From the NCBI GenBank assembly GCA_947505205.1, contig CANNKD010000008.1, forward strand, positions 1-37,781: a stretch of 37,781 nt of DNA, given 5' to 3'. Of the stretch, positions 17,869 through 27,628 are shown in pieces. This DNA comes from Bacteroidota bacterium (GTDB lineage Bacteria > Bacteroidota > Bacteroidia > Bacteroidales > F082). A program made the position numbers and the translations under genes. The first letter of the stretch is position 1. Each line of letters begins with the position of its first letter. Below the pieces are notes generated by a model. That model saw nothing but the letters and a program-made list of their open reading frames with translations, did no database searches and was not told the origin of the DNA.

Positions 17869-20800
17869 TGAAAATTGCACGATATAATATATTTCTCGCA
17901 CTTTCAATTACTGTCCTGATCCTTTTTGGACAATGGACGAATAGCTATGCGCAATCGCCTCCGGGCGATCCTGGCGTGACCTGGATTATGGTAACCTTCA
18001 ATCAGGCACCGACAGTATATAGTGTTGTTGAAACGCCGCTAAGATATAATAAGACTTTTGCAGTCAGTTTTCATAACGATGATGGTATAGGTGACATATA
18101 TACGGAAGGATTTCCCTTCTTTACAGGAATTCAGGTTGGCAACACAAACTATCCGGGTTTGTTTTATACCGATGGTTGTGGCAATGACATCTCCTTCAAA
18201 TTAAGCTCGAACTTATTCTCTTTTAGTGGTGAAAACGGTCCTGACATGCACAATCCGGGCAATGGATATGGTGCTGTAAGCTGGCCTCAACTTGATATCA
18301 TGTATAACAATGACTGTGCGATATACAACCATGGTATTTCGAGTGATGCAGGTTCAGATCCCGCATTTATCAATTATTCTATCAGAAGAAATGAGAGTTA
18401 TATCCGTCGTAAACTTTATGAAACCACACCAGGCGGTGTACAAACCAAAATCTTTGTGAATCCGAATGGAAATATTGCTTATTCGCCTATTGCTTTTGGC
18501 CTTGGATATTTTAGCGCACTTAATCAATATTCTCAGGGTGTTCTTGGTCAAAACGGTGGTGATGTGAATGCCTATACAAATTGGTTAACCCCTGTTGATT
18601 TATATCGTTTGTTAGCTGAATCAACAAATGTGATGCAATTAGCTGATTATATGAATGCTAACAGTATAAATGGTGCTAATTACTGGAGCACAATTTTCAC
18701 CCATTCGCTTGTAACCAACTATCCGTTAACCGATTTTCATACCGATTGGAATTATATTGCAAACACTTATGGCAGAGATGGATTGGATAATGTTTGGGTT
18801 GCTTCCGAAGAAGAAATCATTAGTTATCTGCGTGTGAAAGAGGCAACAACCGTCACGTATGGCCTTGCCGGAAATACTTTATTGATTACCCTTAACGGTT
18901 CAATCCCATCCGATATGCGATTTTATCCTTTGAGTTTATTGGTGAATGCAAATACTACAATCACAAATATCTCCTTCTCTGGTGGCACGAACACGTTTAA
19001 CGGTATTGGTCAAACATCCTCACTCATCAACCTTGAATGGGATGGCCGTTTTATTCCTGATGCAGCGACACTTGCAGATAGCATTGTCACTATTGCCGAA
19101 CAAACCCAGACGCAGTACGACTGCTGGATCGCCATGGATTATGTGTATATGGTTAGTCCGGGGCAGGAGCATAATGCCTTGCGTGACAGATTATGCGCAA
19201 TTAATGGAGTTACATACGATCCTGGTTTCTGCGAAACCTGCGATTTCAGTCTTGGAAGCGACACGACCATTTGCCAGAATAATTGCGTTCTTTTATCAGC
19301 TCCAGTTGCCACAGGAAATACCTATCTCTGGAGCAACGACAGCACCACACAAAATATAACAGTTTGCCCGGCAGATACAACAACTTATTGGGTTGAATTA
19401 ACAACCATTGGAGGTTGTATCGCTTCCGATACAATTGTGATTAATGTATTGCCGGCTCCAATTGTAAATATTGGTCCTGATCAATCAATCTGTATAAATG
19501 AAGTTGCCATATTCGACAGTCCACAGGATCCAACCTACACCTATGTTTGGTCTGCAAATCATGTTCAACTTGAAGAAACAACTTCACATTTATCCTATAC
19601 TGTGGTAGATACGGCATTAATCCGGCTCGATGTACATGTTCCGAATGGTTGCATCGTTTCCGATTCGGCCATGGTTAACGCATTGCCGATACCGGTTGTT
19701 GATTTGGGAGCCGACCGTCTTGTCTGTATTGGTTCTTCAGCCAGCCTGTCTGGTCCGGTTGACCCAACCTATAGCTATGTATGGTTTGCTAACGATGTAC
19801 AAATCACAGGAGAAACGACTGCACAATTGGTAATCATTATCACCGACACAACGTTGATCCGGCTTGAAGTTACTACACAGTATGGCTGCATGGCCAGCGA
19901 CACGGCACGGGTTTTTGCTTTAGAACTTCCCATTATCACTGTAACTCCTGAGTCTGCAACTTTGTGTTTTGGCGAGTCCATTGACTTGCTATTTGTAACT
20001 GAGAATGCAACCAGTTTCCATTGGTTTGATAACACTATACTTCCAAACCTGACCTACACTCCTCCAACACCTGATAGCATTTATTCTTGTTGGGCGATTG
20101 CGACTAACGGTTTCGGTTGTACAAAAACGGATACCGCCATTGTTAATGTGTGGGATAATCCTTCATTCCAGCTATCTGTGATAGAAGGCAGTGATACATT
20201 ATGCAAAAACGATTCATTGACATTAGAGGTTGTTTTTCAAAATACCGTCCCTATTCAATCTCTGATTTGGAATGATACTTTAACGATTACCAATCCAACA
20301 GGAAATACACATTCACAAAAGATAAAACCCACACAAAGTGGCTGGTTTACAATTCAAATTATAAGCACACACAATTGTATTGATACAGATAGTATTTTCA
20401 TTGATGTCGTGCCTTTGCCTGAGATGACGATCACTCCTGACGTTGAAATTTGTGTGGGCGAAACAGTTACATTAGTTGCGACCGGCGGCGAAAGTTGCGC
20501 ATGGTATGTCGGTACAGGGTTGATTTCCAATACCTACACACTAGATGTCAGTCCAGACACTACAACCACTTATAGAGCTGAAATTACCGGAAATAATCCG
20601 ATTGCCTGTGTTTCGAAAGACAGTGTTGTCGTCACTGTTCATCCTAAGCCAACTGTGGTTATCACAAGCACTGCTGATTCGACAATCTGCGTCGGTTCTA
20701 CCATCGATTTAACTGCAAGCGGTGCAATAAATTATACATGGTCAAACGATCAAACAGGTAATACGATTCATGTTTCTCCGTCTGACACAACGATTTTTAC

Positions 20801-21599
20801 AGTGATTGGCTCAATAGATTTTGGATGTACGGATACCGCTTCTATCACAATAAATACATTCGCAAAAACAATTGTTTCATTCACTGGACTCCTTCCTGTT
20901 TATTGTCTGAACGATGCGCCATCGCAATTGGTTGGCACTCCTGAAGGCGGTCATTTTTCAGGAGCCGGAATGGTGGCGGGCCGTTTTAATCCTTCACTCG
21001 CACTCGAAGGAATGCACACAATAGCTTACGCTTTTACAGATGCAAATAATTGTATATCAATTGATTCGATGCAAACATTGGTTATTGGAGGCCTTACTCA
21101 AATTGATTTGGGTCCGGATAGTACGATCTGCCCGAATGACTTTGTGTTCTTGGATGCCGGAACAGGATTTAACAGTTATTTTTGGTCGAATGGAGAAACA
21201 AGCCAAACGGTGGTTATTTCAGGAACAGACTATATGGCCGGTACAAGCCGCGAGATTTCAGTTGTCGGCGTTCTTGAAGGATGCACCGCCTCGGGCAAAA
21301 TGACGATCACCATCCGCAACGATTGTTTTATCGGTATTGGAGACCAGAAAGCAAAATCCGGAATTTCAATTATACCAAATCCTAACGATGGGAATTTCAG
21401 CCTGATTGTACCCAATGATATTGAACCTCAAAGAATTATAATATCAACAATCAGCGGTTTGCAGGTTTACGAACATCATTTTGCTTCACCATCCAATGAA
21501 GCAGTTTCTATCCATCTTCCAGAAAGATTGAAAGGTATTTTCTTTGTAAACTTACAAACTTCCAATGCTGTATTTACCTCCAAGTTGGTTGTGAGGTAA
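17868..21599 (+). CDS. large secreted protein: NodB/polysaccharide-deacetylase-like N-terminal domain, Ig-like repeats, T9SS type A C-terminal domain
   Basis: Paralogous N-terminus PLRYNKTFAVSFHNDDGIGDIYTEGFPFFTG...AIYNHGISSD...NVWVASEEEIISYLRVKEATTV; C-terminus ISIIPNPNDGNFSLIV...IISTISGLQVYEHHF...GIFFVNLQTSNAVFTSKLVVR. Confidence 0.8.
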   Translation: MKIARYNIFLALSITVLILFGQWTNSYAQSPPGDPGVTWIMVTFNQAPTVYSVVETPLRYNKTFAVSFHNDDGIGDIYTEGFPFFTGIQVGNTNYPGLFYTDGCGNDISFKLSSNLFSFSGENGPDMHNPGNGYGAVSWPQLDIMYNNDCAIYNHGISSDAGSDPAFINYSIRRNESYIRRKLYETTPGGVQTKIFVNPNGNIAYSPIAFGLGYFSALNQYSQGVLGQNGGDVNAYTNWLTPVDLYRLLAESTNVMQLADYMNANSINGANYWSTIFTHSLVTNYPLTDFHTDWNYIANTYGRDGLDNVWVASEEEIISYLRVKEATTVTYGLAGNTLLITLNGSIPSDMRFYPLSLLVNANTTITNISFSGGTNTFNGIGQTSSLINLEWDGRFIPDAATLADSIVTIAEQTQTQYDCWIAMDYVYMVSPGQEHNALRDRLCAINGVTYDPGFCETCDFSLGSDTTICQNNCVLLSAPVATGNTYLWSNDSTTQNITVCPADTTTYWVELTTIGGCIASDTIVINVLPAPIVNIGPDQSICINEVAIFDSPQDPTYTYVWSANHVQLEETTSHLSYTVVDTALIRLDVHVPNGCIVSDSAMVNALPIPVVDLGADRLVCIGSSASLSGPVDPTYSYVWFANDVQITGETTAQLVIIITDTTLIRLEVTTQYGCMASDTARVFALELPIITVTPESATLCFGESIDLLFVTENATSFHWFDNTILPNLTYTPPTPDSIYSCWAIATNGFGCTKTDTAIVNVWDNPSFQLSVIEGSDTLCKNDSLTLEVVFQNTVPIQSLIWNDTLTITNPTGNTHSQKIKPTQSGWFTIQIISTHNCIDTDSIFIDVVPLPEMTITPDVEICVGETVTLVATGGESCAWYVGTGLISNTYTLDVSPDTTTTYRAEITGNNPIACVSKDSVVVTVHPKPTVVITSTADSTICVGSTIDLTASGAINYTWSNDQTGNTIHVSPSDTTIFTVIGSIDFGCTDTASITINTFAKTIVSFTGLLPVYCLNDAPSQLVGTPEGGHFSGAGMVAGRFNPSLALEGMHTIAYAFTDANNCISIDSMQTLVIGGLTQIDLGPDSTICPNDFVFLDAGTGFNSYFWSNGETSQTVVISGTDYMAGTSREISVVGVLEGCTASGKMTITIRNDCFIGIGDQKAKSGISIIPNPNDGNFSLIVPNDIEPQRIIISTISGLQVYEHHFASPSNEAVSIHLPERLKGIFFVNLQTSNAVFTSKLVVR

Positions 21600-21628
21600 T
21601 TTTACGGTTACCGCCCAAAATTAATTTC

Positions 21629-21636
21629 TATTTTTG
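21629..21636 (+). promoter_or_regulatory. Bacteroidetes -7 type element TATTTTTG
   Basis: TAnnTTTG match 20 bp before ATG at 21656. Confidence 0.35.
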
Positions 21637-21655
21637 CATCCTTAATTATTTCTCC

Positions 21656-22630
21656 ATGACAAAAATCTTAGGTATTGGCAACGCTTTGGTCGATCAATTG
21701 ACTATTATCGAAAATGATGATCTTCTATTATCATTAGAGCTTCCGAAAGGAAGCATGCAATTGGTAGATGCGGAACGATCGGCAAAAGTAATCGAAGCAA
21801 CCAAAAATTATCAAAAATCAATGGCATCGGGTGGTTCAGCCGCAAACACCATTTGTGGATTGGGCAAATTGGGAACAAAAACTACCTTTATCGGCCATGT
21901 TGGAGAAGATGAAATTGGTGATTTTTTTAATAATGATCTGTTAAAAAGCAGTGTAATTCCACATTTATTCAGAAGTAAAACAGCAAGCGGAATAGCAAAC
22001 GCTTTCGTAACACCTGATGGTGAACGCACTTTTGCAACCTATTTGGGCGCAGCCGTCGAATTGAGTGCGACACATCTCACTGTTGATTTGTTTAAAGGAT
22101 ATGATATTCTCTATCTGGAAGGTTATCTTGTTTTCAATACACCTCTTTTCCTTAAAGCTATTGAGCTTGGTAAAGAAGCAGGTCTTAAAATCGCCCTCGA
22201 TTTATCGAGTTACAATGTAGTCGATGCCAACAAAGATATCCTCGATAAGGTAATTGACTCACATATTGATATCGTATTTGCCAATGAAGAAGAAGCCAAA
22301 TCATTAACTGGTCTCGAACCTTATGAAGCCTTGCTCTATTTGGCCAAAAAATGTGACTATGCCATCGTTAAAATTGGTTCAAAAGGTTCATTTATCGCTC
22401 ACGATGGAAAAATCACAAGGATTGACATCTTCCCTACAACGGCTATCGACACAACCGGCGCCGGTGATATGTATGCAGCCGGATTTCTTCATGGATTGGT
22501 GAATAACTGGACGATTGAGAAATCGGGTAAAACAGGATCACTATTAGCTTCGAGGGTGATTAGCCTGATTGGTGCCAAAATTGACGATAAACAGTGGGAT
22601 GAAATTTACAAAATTATTGAAGGGCTCTAA
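21656..22630 (+). CDS. PfkB-family carbohydrate/adenosine kinase
   Basis: GIGNALVDQL N-terminus; SGGSAANTICGLGKLG; DTTGAGDMYAAGFLHGL PfkB signature 2. Confidence 0.93.
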   Translation: MTKILGIGNALVDQLTIIENDDLLLSLELPKGSMQLVDAERSAKVIEATKNYQKSMASGGSAANTICGLGKLGTKTTFIGHVGEDEIGDFFNNDLLKSSVIPHLFRSKTASGIANAFVTPDGERTFATYLGAAVELSATHLTVDLFKGYDILYLEGYLVFNTPLFLKAIELGKEAGLKIALDLSSYNVVDANKDILDKVIDSHIDIVFANEEEAKSLTGLEPYEALLYLAKKCDYAIVKIGSKGSFIAHDGKITRIDIFPTTAIDTTGAGDMYAAGFLHGLVNNWTIEKSGKTGSLLASRVISLIGAKIDDKQWDEIYKIIEGL

Positions 22631-22923
22631 TTTTGTTTAAGTTGCCACGAATTAATGTAAGACCGCATAATAGTCTGAAGATTTTATGACCATGTTCCAG
22701 ATTTTAGAATCTTCAATCCCACGTGAATTGGTTAGTGCCAATTTTATATAATAAGATTAGGTTTTATCGTTTATTACTTTCATCGATGGTAACTAATTAT
22801 TGAATCCTTAGCACAATTTCACGTTATTTAGCTTATCAAACTCCTGTTAATAAGTCTTTTACACCATCTTATTCAACTTCATTATAAATAAGGCATCTGA
22901 TTTTTTTATACCGCCTAAATTCC

Positions 22924-22931
22924 TAAATTTG
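22924..22931 (+). promoter_or_regulatory. Bacteroidetes -7 type element TAAATTTG
   Basis: TAnnTTTG match 43 bp upstream of the ATG at 22974. Confidence 0.35.
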
Positions 22932-22973
22932 CTCGTTAATTTTTATAATTAGTATAATTAAAGTTAATTTTAT

Positions 22974-25109
22974 ATGAAGATATTCCAAACAGATGAGATT
23001 AGAAATGTGGCCCTCATTGGCGCTGCGAAATCGGGTAAAACAACCCTTTCAGAAGGGATGTTGTTCGAAGGAAATATGATTAATCGCAAAGGCTCGGTTG
23101 ACGACAAGAATACAGTGTCCGACTACCGCCAGATTGAGATTGACCGTCATATTTCGGTAAACGCTACCTTAATGCATACCATTTATAACGAAAAGAAAAT
23201 CAATATCATAGATGCTCCTGGCTTTAGCGATTTCACGGGCGATATTCAATCAAGTGTTTGTGTTGCAGATACTGCCATATTTACCATCAATGGTCAGGCC
23301 GGTGTTGAAGCCACTACTGAAAATGCATGGCATCAAACTGAAAAAAGTAATACACCTGTCGTGTTTTTCGTGAATTACCTCGATCATCACAATGCTAATT
23401 TCGATGAGGCATTGGGTCAGATGAAAGATTATTTTGGCGATAAAGTTACTGTTGTCCAGTATCCGGTGAACACGGGCGAAGGCTTCGATAGCATCATCGA
23501 TTTGATGTATATGAAAATGCTGAAGTTTAAACAAGGCGGCGGCGTAGCAGAAGTCTTAGATATTCCCGCTAACGAATTGGAAAAAGCCAAAAAATTGCAC
23601 AGAAGTCTGATCGAAAATGCTTCAGAAGGTGACGAAGCTTTGATGGAAAAATATTTTGAAAATGATGATTTAAGTCTCGAGGACACCCGATTGGGAATTC
23701 GTTTGTGTCTGGCACAACGTGGAATGTTCCCCGTATTGTGCGGCGCAGCCAAACATGGTATTGGAATTTCACGTTTGTTGGAATTCATCATCAAAACATG
23801 TCCGACTCCTGAACAATCAATGGGTCGTAAAACAACATCAGGCAAAGAATATACTTACAAAGTAAGTGATGCTCCTGCCCTGTTTATCTTCAAAATTTCA
23901 AACGAGCAGCATCTGGGTGAAGTTTCTCAGTTTAAAGTTTATGGCGGAACAATCTTTGAAGGTCAGGATCTTATCAATCCACGCACCGGCAACAAGGAAC
24001 GTATTTCGCAGCTTTTTGTAGTGAATGGAAAAAACCGTGAAAAGGTGGAAAAGGTTGTTGCCGGAGATATTGCAACCACCATCAAATTGAAAGAAGTCCG
24101 CACAAGCGATTCATTATTCGATCCAAAGGCTGCCGATGAACCATTTGAAATGATTCAATATCCAGATCCGATATTCAGTTGTGCTATCAAAGCAGCAAAC
24201 TCAACCGAAGATGAAAAATTAGGCAGTATTCTGCAGGAAATGCATCGTAACGATCCAACGATTATTGCCGGAATGTCGCGCGAATTGCGTCAGTTAATTC
24301 TGCAATGTCAGGGCGAATATCATTTGAACACGATTAAATGGTACTTCGATCATGTTCACAAACTTGAGATTGAAACTTTCTCTCCCAAGGTTCCATATCG
24401 CGAAACCATTACCAAGACTGCCAAAGCTGATTACCGTCACAAAAAACAATCAGGCGGATCCGGTCAGTTTGGCGAGGTTCATTTGATGGTTCAACCTTAT
24501 GTGGAAGGCTACAAAGAACCAACTGATTTCCCTGTTCGTGGCAAAGAAGAACACAAATTGCCATGGGGCGGTGTGCTTATTTTTAATAACTGTATCGTTG
24601 GAGGTTCGATTGATGCACGCTTTTTACCTGCTATTTTCAAAGGTGTAATGGAGCGTTTGGAAGAAGGCCCGCTCACCGGATCTTATGCACGTGACATCAT
24701 GGTTTATGTGTATGATGGCAAAATGCATCCTGTTGACTCAAACGAGCTGTCGTTTAAGTTAGCCGGCCGTCAGGCATTTATTGCTGCCTTTAAAAATGCC
24801 GGACCAAAAATTATGGAACCGATTTATGATCTTTCTGTTAGAATGCCCGAAGATATGATGGGTGGCGTGATGACCGATTTACAAGGGCGGCGTGCAGTAA
24901 TCATGGGCATGGATTCAGATGGTAAATATCAGATTATCAATGCCAAAGTGCCATTGGCTGAAATGGATAAATATTCAACTTCACTCAGTTCGATCACTTC
25001 CGGACGCGGTACATTCAAGATGAAATATGCTGAATATATGCAGGTTCCAACAGAAGTACAGGCAAAATTGCTCAAAGACTACGAAGAAAAAAGCAAGGAC
25101 AACGAATAG
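22974..25109 (+). CDS. elongation factor G paralog (EF-G2-like)
   Basis: EF-G domain architecture; P-loop GAAKSGKTT; switch II DAPGFSDF instead of DTPGHVDF; SGGSGQFGEVHL and RLEEGPLTGSYARDIMV of domains IV/V. Confidence 0.9.
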   Translation: MKIFQTDEIRNVALIGAAKSGKTTLSEGMLFEGNMINRKGSVDDKNTVSDYRQIEIDRHISVNATLMHTIYNEKKINIIDAPGFSDFTGDIQSSVCVADTAIFTINGQAGVEATTENAWHQTEKSNTPVVFFVNYLDHHNANFDEALGQMKDYFGDKVTVVQYPVNTGEGFDSIIDLMYMKMLKFKQGGGVAEVLDIPANELEKAKKLHRSLIENASEGDEALMEKYFENDDLSLEDTRLGIRLCLAQRGMFPVLCGAAKHGIGISRLLEFIIKTCPTPEQSMGRKTTSGKEYTYKVSDAPALFIFKISNEQHLGEVSQFKVYGGTIFEGQDLINPRTGNKERISQLFVVNGKNREKVEKVVAGDIATTIKLKEVRTSDSLFDPKAADEPFEMIQYPDPIFSCAIKAANSTEDEKLGSILQEMHRNDPTIIAGMSRELRQLILQCQGEYHLNTIKWYFDHVHKLEIETFSPKVPYRETITKTAKADYRHKKQSGGSGQFGEVHLMVQPYVEGYKEPTDFPVRGKEEHKLPWGGVLIFNNCIVGGSIDARFLPAIFKGVMERLEEGPLTGSYARDIMVYVYDGKMHPVDSNELSFKLAGRQAFIAAFKNAGPKIMEPIYDLSVRMPEDMMGGVMTDLQGRRAVIMGMDSDGKYQIINAKVPLAEMDKYSTSLSSITSGRGTFKMKYAEYMQVPTEVQAKLLKDYEEKSKDNE

Positions 25110-25128
25110 TAACTTCAGTTCCGATAAA

Positions 25129-25160
25129 TACAAAAAGCCTCGCAGTGCGGGGCTTTTTTT
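25129..25160 (+). terminator. rho-independent terminator
   Basis: aaaaagcctcgcagtgcggggcttttttttg; stem with one G-U, poly-T. Confidence 0.8.
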
Positions 25161-25220
25161 TGATGAAAAATCAGACCAACCAAACACAGCTACCACTTCG
25201 ATAACAGCCAAATGTAATGC

Positions 25221-25253
25221 CAAAAAAAATGCGAGGCTTTCACCTCGCATTTT
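25221..25253 (-). terminator. rho-independent terminator of the 25275 gene
   Basis: aaaatgcgagg-ctttca-cctcgcatttt; reads into an 8-T tract on the minus strand. Confidence 0.85.
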
Positions 25254-25274
25254 GAATATCATAAGCTTTCGTTT

Positions 25275-27380
25275 CTAATAGAAGGAGATTCTGTTATCAA
25301 CAACATCACTCGTTTTTTCTATTGCTTTCACAATACCATTATTAGTAACCGACTGTGCGAAAGAAGCTGCCCTCTCAGTTGCCAAAGTGCTATAAGAATC
25401 ACGATCGGAAGCAACACTAACAGCTTTCAATTGAATAACATACGCGGCTCCTGTTCCGGCGATCGGTCCTATTTGCTGGCCGGCCGAAAGGGCGAATATT
25501 TCTCCAATCACTTTACTTTCTTGTCCAAAACCTTGCAATACACGGCTTTCAAAAGCTACGCCATTCACATCCTGAACGGTGGTTTTAAACTGTGAAGCCA
25601 AAGCTCCCATATCTGAAATACCCTTCATTTGTTCAACAAGCATTTCGCCTTTTTTGGTATTCAAAACCTGATTTTTGATCATGTCTTTCACATCTTGCCA
25701 TGGAGCAATACCTTTTTCAGTGCTTTTCTTCAAAACCGCTACAACATAAGCGTTGTCAAGATCAAAAATGGTTGAAACATTTCCAACTTCTGTTTCTTTC
25801 TCAAATGCCCAACGAATAACCTGGCGTGGGTTTTCGATTCCGGTGATGCGGCTTGCTGTCGATTTCAGATTTGGAGCAACGCGTTTGGTTAAACCATCTT
25901 TTTCAACTGTTTTATCGAATTCAGCTAAGGTTTTCGTTCCGGTGGCAAATTTGCTTGCCTGAGCAAAAACATCCTGAGCCGTTTGTGTACTTGGCGACAC
26001 CAAACGTGTGATTGTTGCCAATCGAACTTGCTTTACAGGTTCTTTTTTGCCGGTAACCTGAATCACGTGGTATCCAAAATCTGTTTCTACCACGTCCATG
26101 CTTCCAATAGCATTGTTAAGTACATATGAATTAAACGGTGCGACCATTTGGCCATTTTTAAACCATCCAAGGTCTCCTTTGTTTTGTTTTGAGCTTGGAT
26201 CATCCGAGTATTTCATCGCAAACTCTATAAATTTATCAGAACTGCGTTTGATTTGACTGGCTAAACTATCAGCCAGACTTTTTGCAGCATCTTTGCTACG
26301 GGTTGCCTGGCTTCGTGATGATCCTTTGTACGAGATTAGGATATGATTTGCTTTCAATGAGTCGGGACGCATGCTGACATCTACCAAACGAACAAGTTTG
26401 TAAGAACCATTGTCAAGATAAGGGCCATAAACAAAACCCTTTTCGTTACTAAATATTACATTTTCAATGGCAACAGGAACATCTTTCTGACCTAACCAGG
26501 TGCTGTCGTAACGATTATCAGAATTCGCATTCACAAATGAGGCAACATTCGGTGTTTGGGTGAATTCGTTTACCATATTTTTTACATATTCTTCAGCGTC
26601 CTGCATGTCTTTTGCTGAAGGTTTGATATCAAATACAACATAATCAATGTCGCGCATAGCTTCACGATCATACGATTTTTTGTTTTTATTGTAGAATACC
26701 TGATAATCTTCATCTGTCAATTTCACCAATGAATCGGAAATAGTACTGTATTTTACGCCCACCAGTTTCAAATCTGCCTTATCATTTTTTTCATGATAAA
26801 TCATTTTGGCTAAAGCTGTAGGTGTGTAATAACTCTTGGCGACCAAGGTCTGGTATTTCGTTCTTAAACGATCATCTTTTATATATCTCTCGAAAGATAG
26901 CCACTGATCGCGCTGTGCCTGAGGCATTTCCTCCAATTTCTGCAGATAATTAATCACAACATCGCGATCAAATTTTCCAGTTGCAGGATCAGTGAAATTC
27001 TGTAAAACAGCAGAGTGTGGGTTTGGCCCCTGAATCTGATCAAAAAGCTCTTCACTGGTAACCACCATGCCAAGTTCTTCATATTCTTTACCCATCAGGT
27101 TTTTTTCAAGAATTTGATTCCAGGTATTATCGCGCGTGCGCATCAAATCTTCCTGCGAAAGTTTATCCGATTGTTTCTGACGTTTCGCGCCTTCAACATT
27201 TTCATCAAATAATTTATTGAAATCCTGAATCTTTATTTCTTCTCCATCTACTACCCCAATTTGAACAGGGTTTTTGCGACTCTTTTTTGTAAAGTCACCC
27301 AAGATGAAAGCGGCGAGTGCAACACCAATTACAATTACCAATAACCCGGATTGTTTTCTGATTTTTCCAATAACGGCCAT
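25275..27380 (-). CDS. peptidylprolyl isomerase (SurA/PpiD-like, parvulin domain)
   Basis: N-terminal TM MAVIGKIRKQSGLLVIVIGVALAAFILGDF; parvulin segment ANHILISYKG...FAMKYSDDPSSKQNKGDLGWFKNGQMVAPFNSYVLNNAIGSMDVVETDFGYHVIQVTGKK. Confidence 0.93.
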   Translation of the reverse strand: MAVIGKIRKQSGLLVIVIGVALAAFILGDFTKKSRKNPVQIGVVDGEEIKIQDFNKLFDENVEGAKRQKQSDKLSQEDLMRTRDNTWNQILEKNLMGKEYEELGMVVTSEELFDQIQGPNPHSAVLQNFTDPATGKFDRDVVINYLQKLEEMPQAQRDQWLSFERYIKDDRLRTKYQTLVAKSYYTPTALAKMIYHEKNDKADLKLVGVKYSTISDSLVKLTDEDYQVFYNKNKKSYDREAMRDIDYVVFDIKPSAKDMQDAEEYVKNMVNEFTQTPNVASFVNANSDNRYDSTWLGQKDVPVAIENVIFSNEKGFVYGPYLDNGSYKLVRLVDVSMRPDSLKANHILISYKGSSRSQATRSKDAAKSLADSLASQIKRSSDKFIEFAMKYSDDPSSKQNKGDLGWFKNGQMVAPFNSYVLNNAIGSMDVVETDFGYHVIQVTGKKEPVKQVRLATITRLVSPSTQTAQDVFAQASKFATGTKTLAEFDKTVEKDGLTKRVAPNLKSTASRITGIENPRQVIRWAFEKETEVGNVSTIFDLDNAYVVAVLKKSTEKGIAPWQDVKDMIKNQVLNTKKGEMLVEQMKGISDMGALASQFKTTVQDVNGVAFESRVLQGFGQESKVIGEIFALSAGQQIGPIAGTGAAYVIQLKAVSVASDRDSYSTLATERAASFAQSVTNNGIVKAIEKTSDVVDNRISFY

Positions 27381-27628
27381 AATGTATCTTTCTTTTTAAA
27401 ATAGGGTGCAAATGTACAAAGGATATTTTAAGTATAAAAATAAAATAAGGAATAAAACTGCATTGGATTCATTATGTTAAAGAATTAAATATCAATATTT
27501 TATATGTTGATAACTTCTTTATAAATCACATTGCCCTTTGCCGTGAAGGAATTAGGAAAGAAAAAGCGCTCCAAAAAACTGCAATTATCGATTAATGATG
27601 CTTGGGGAATAATCAAAACTTTGGTTAC

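Noticed and set aside
18946-19359. 137-aa plus-strand ORF inside the 17868 CDS
   Set aside because: Off-frame within a well-supported protein; no start signal or domain.
23429-23845. 138-aa minus-strand ORF
   Set aside because: Antisense to the EF-G paralogue whose motifs fully account for the sequence.
24981-25278. Two ORFs (93 aa -, 83 aa +) at the EF-G2/PPIase junction
   Set aside because: They span two terminator hairpins and the end of the EF-G paralogue; no independent coding evidence.
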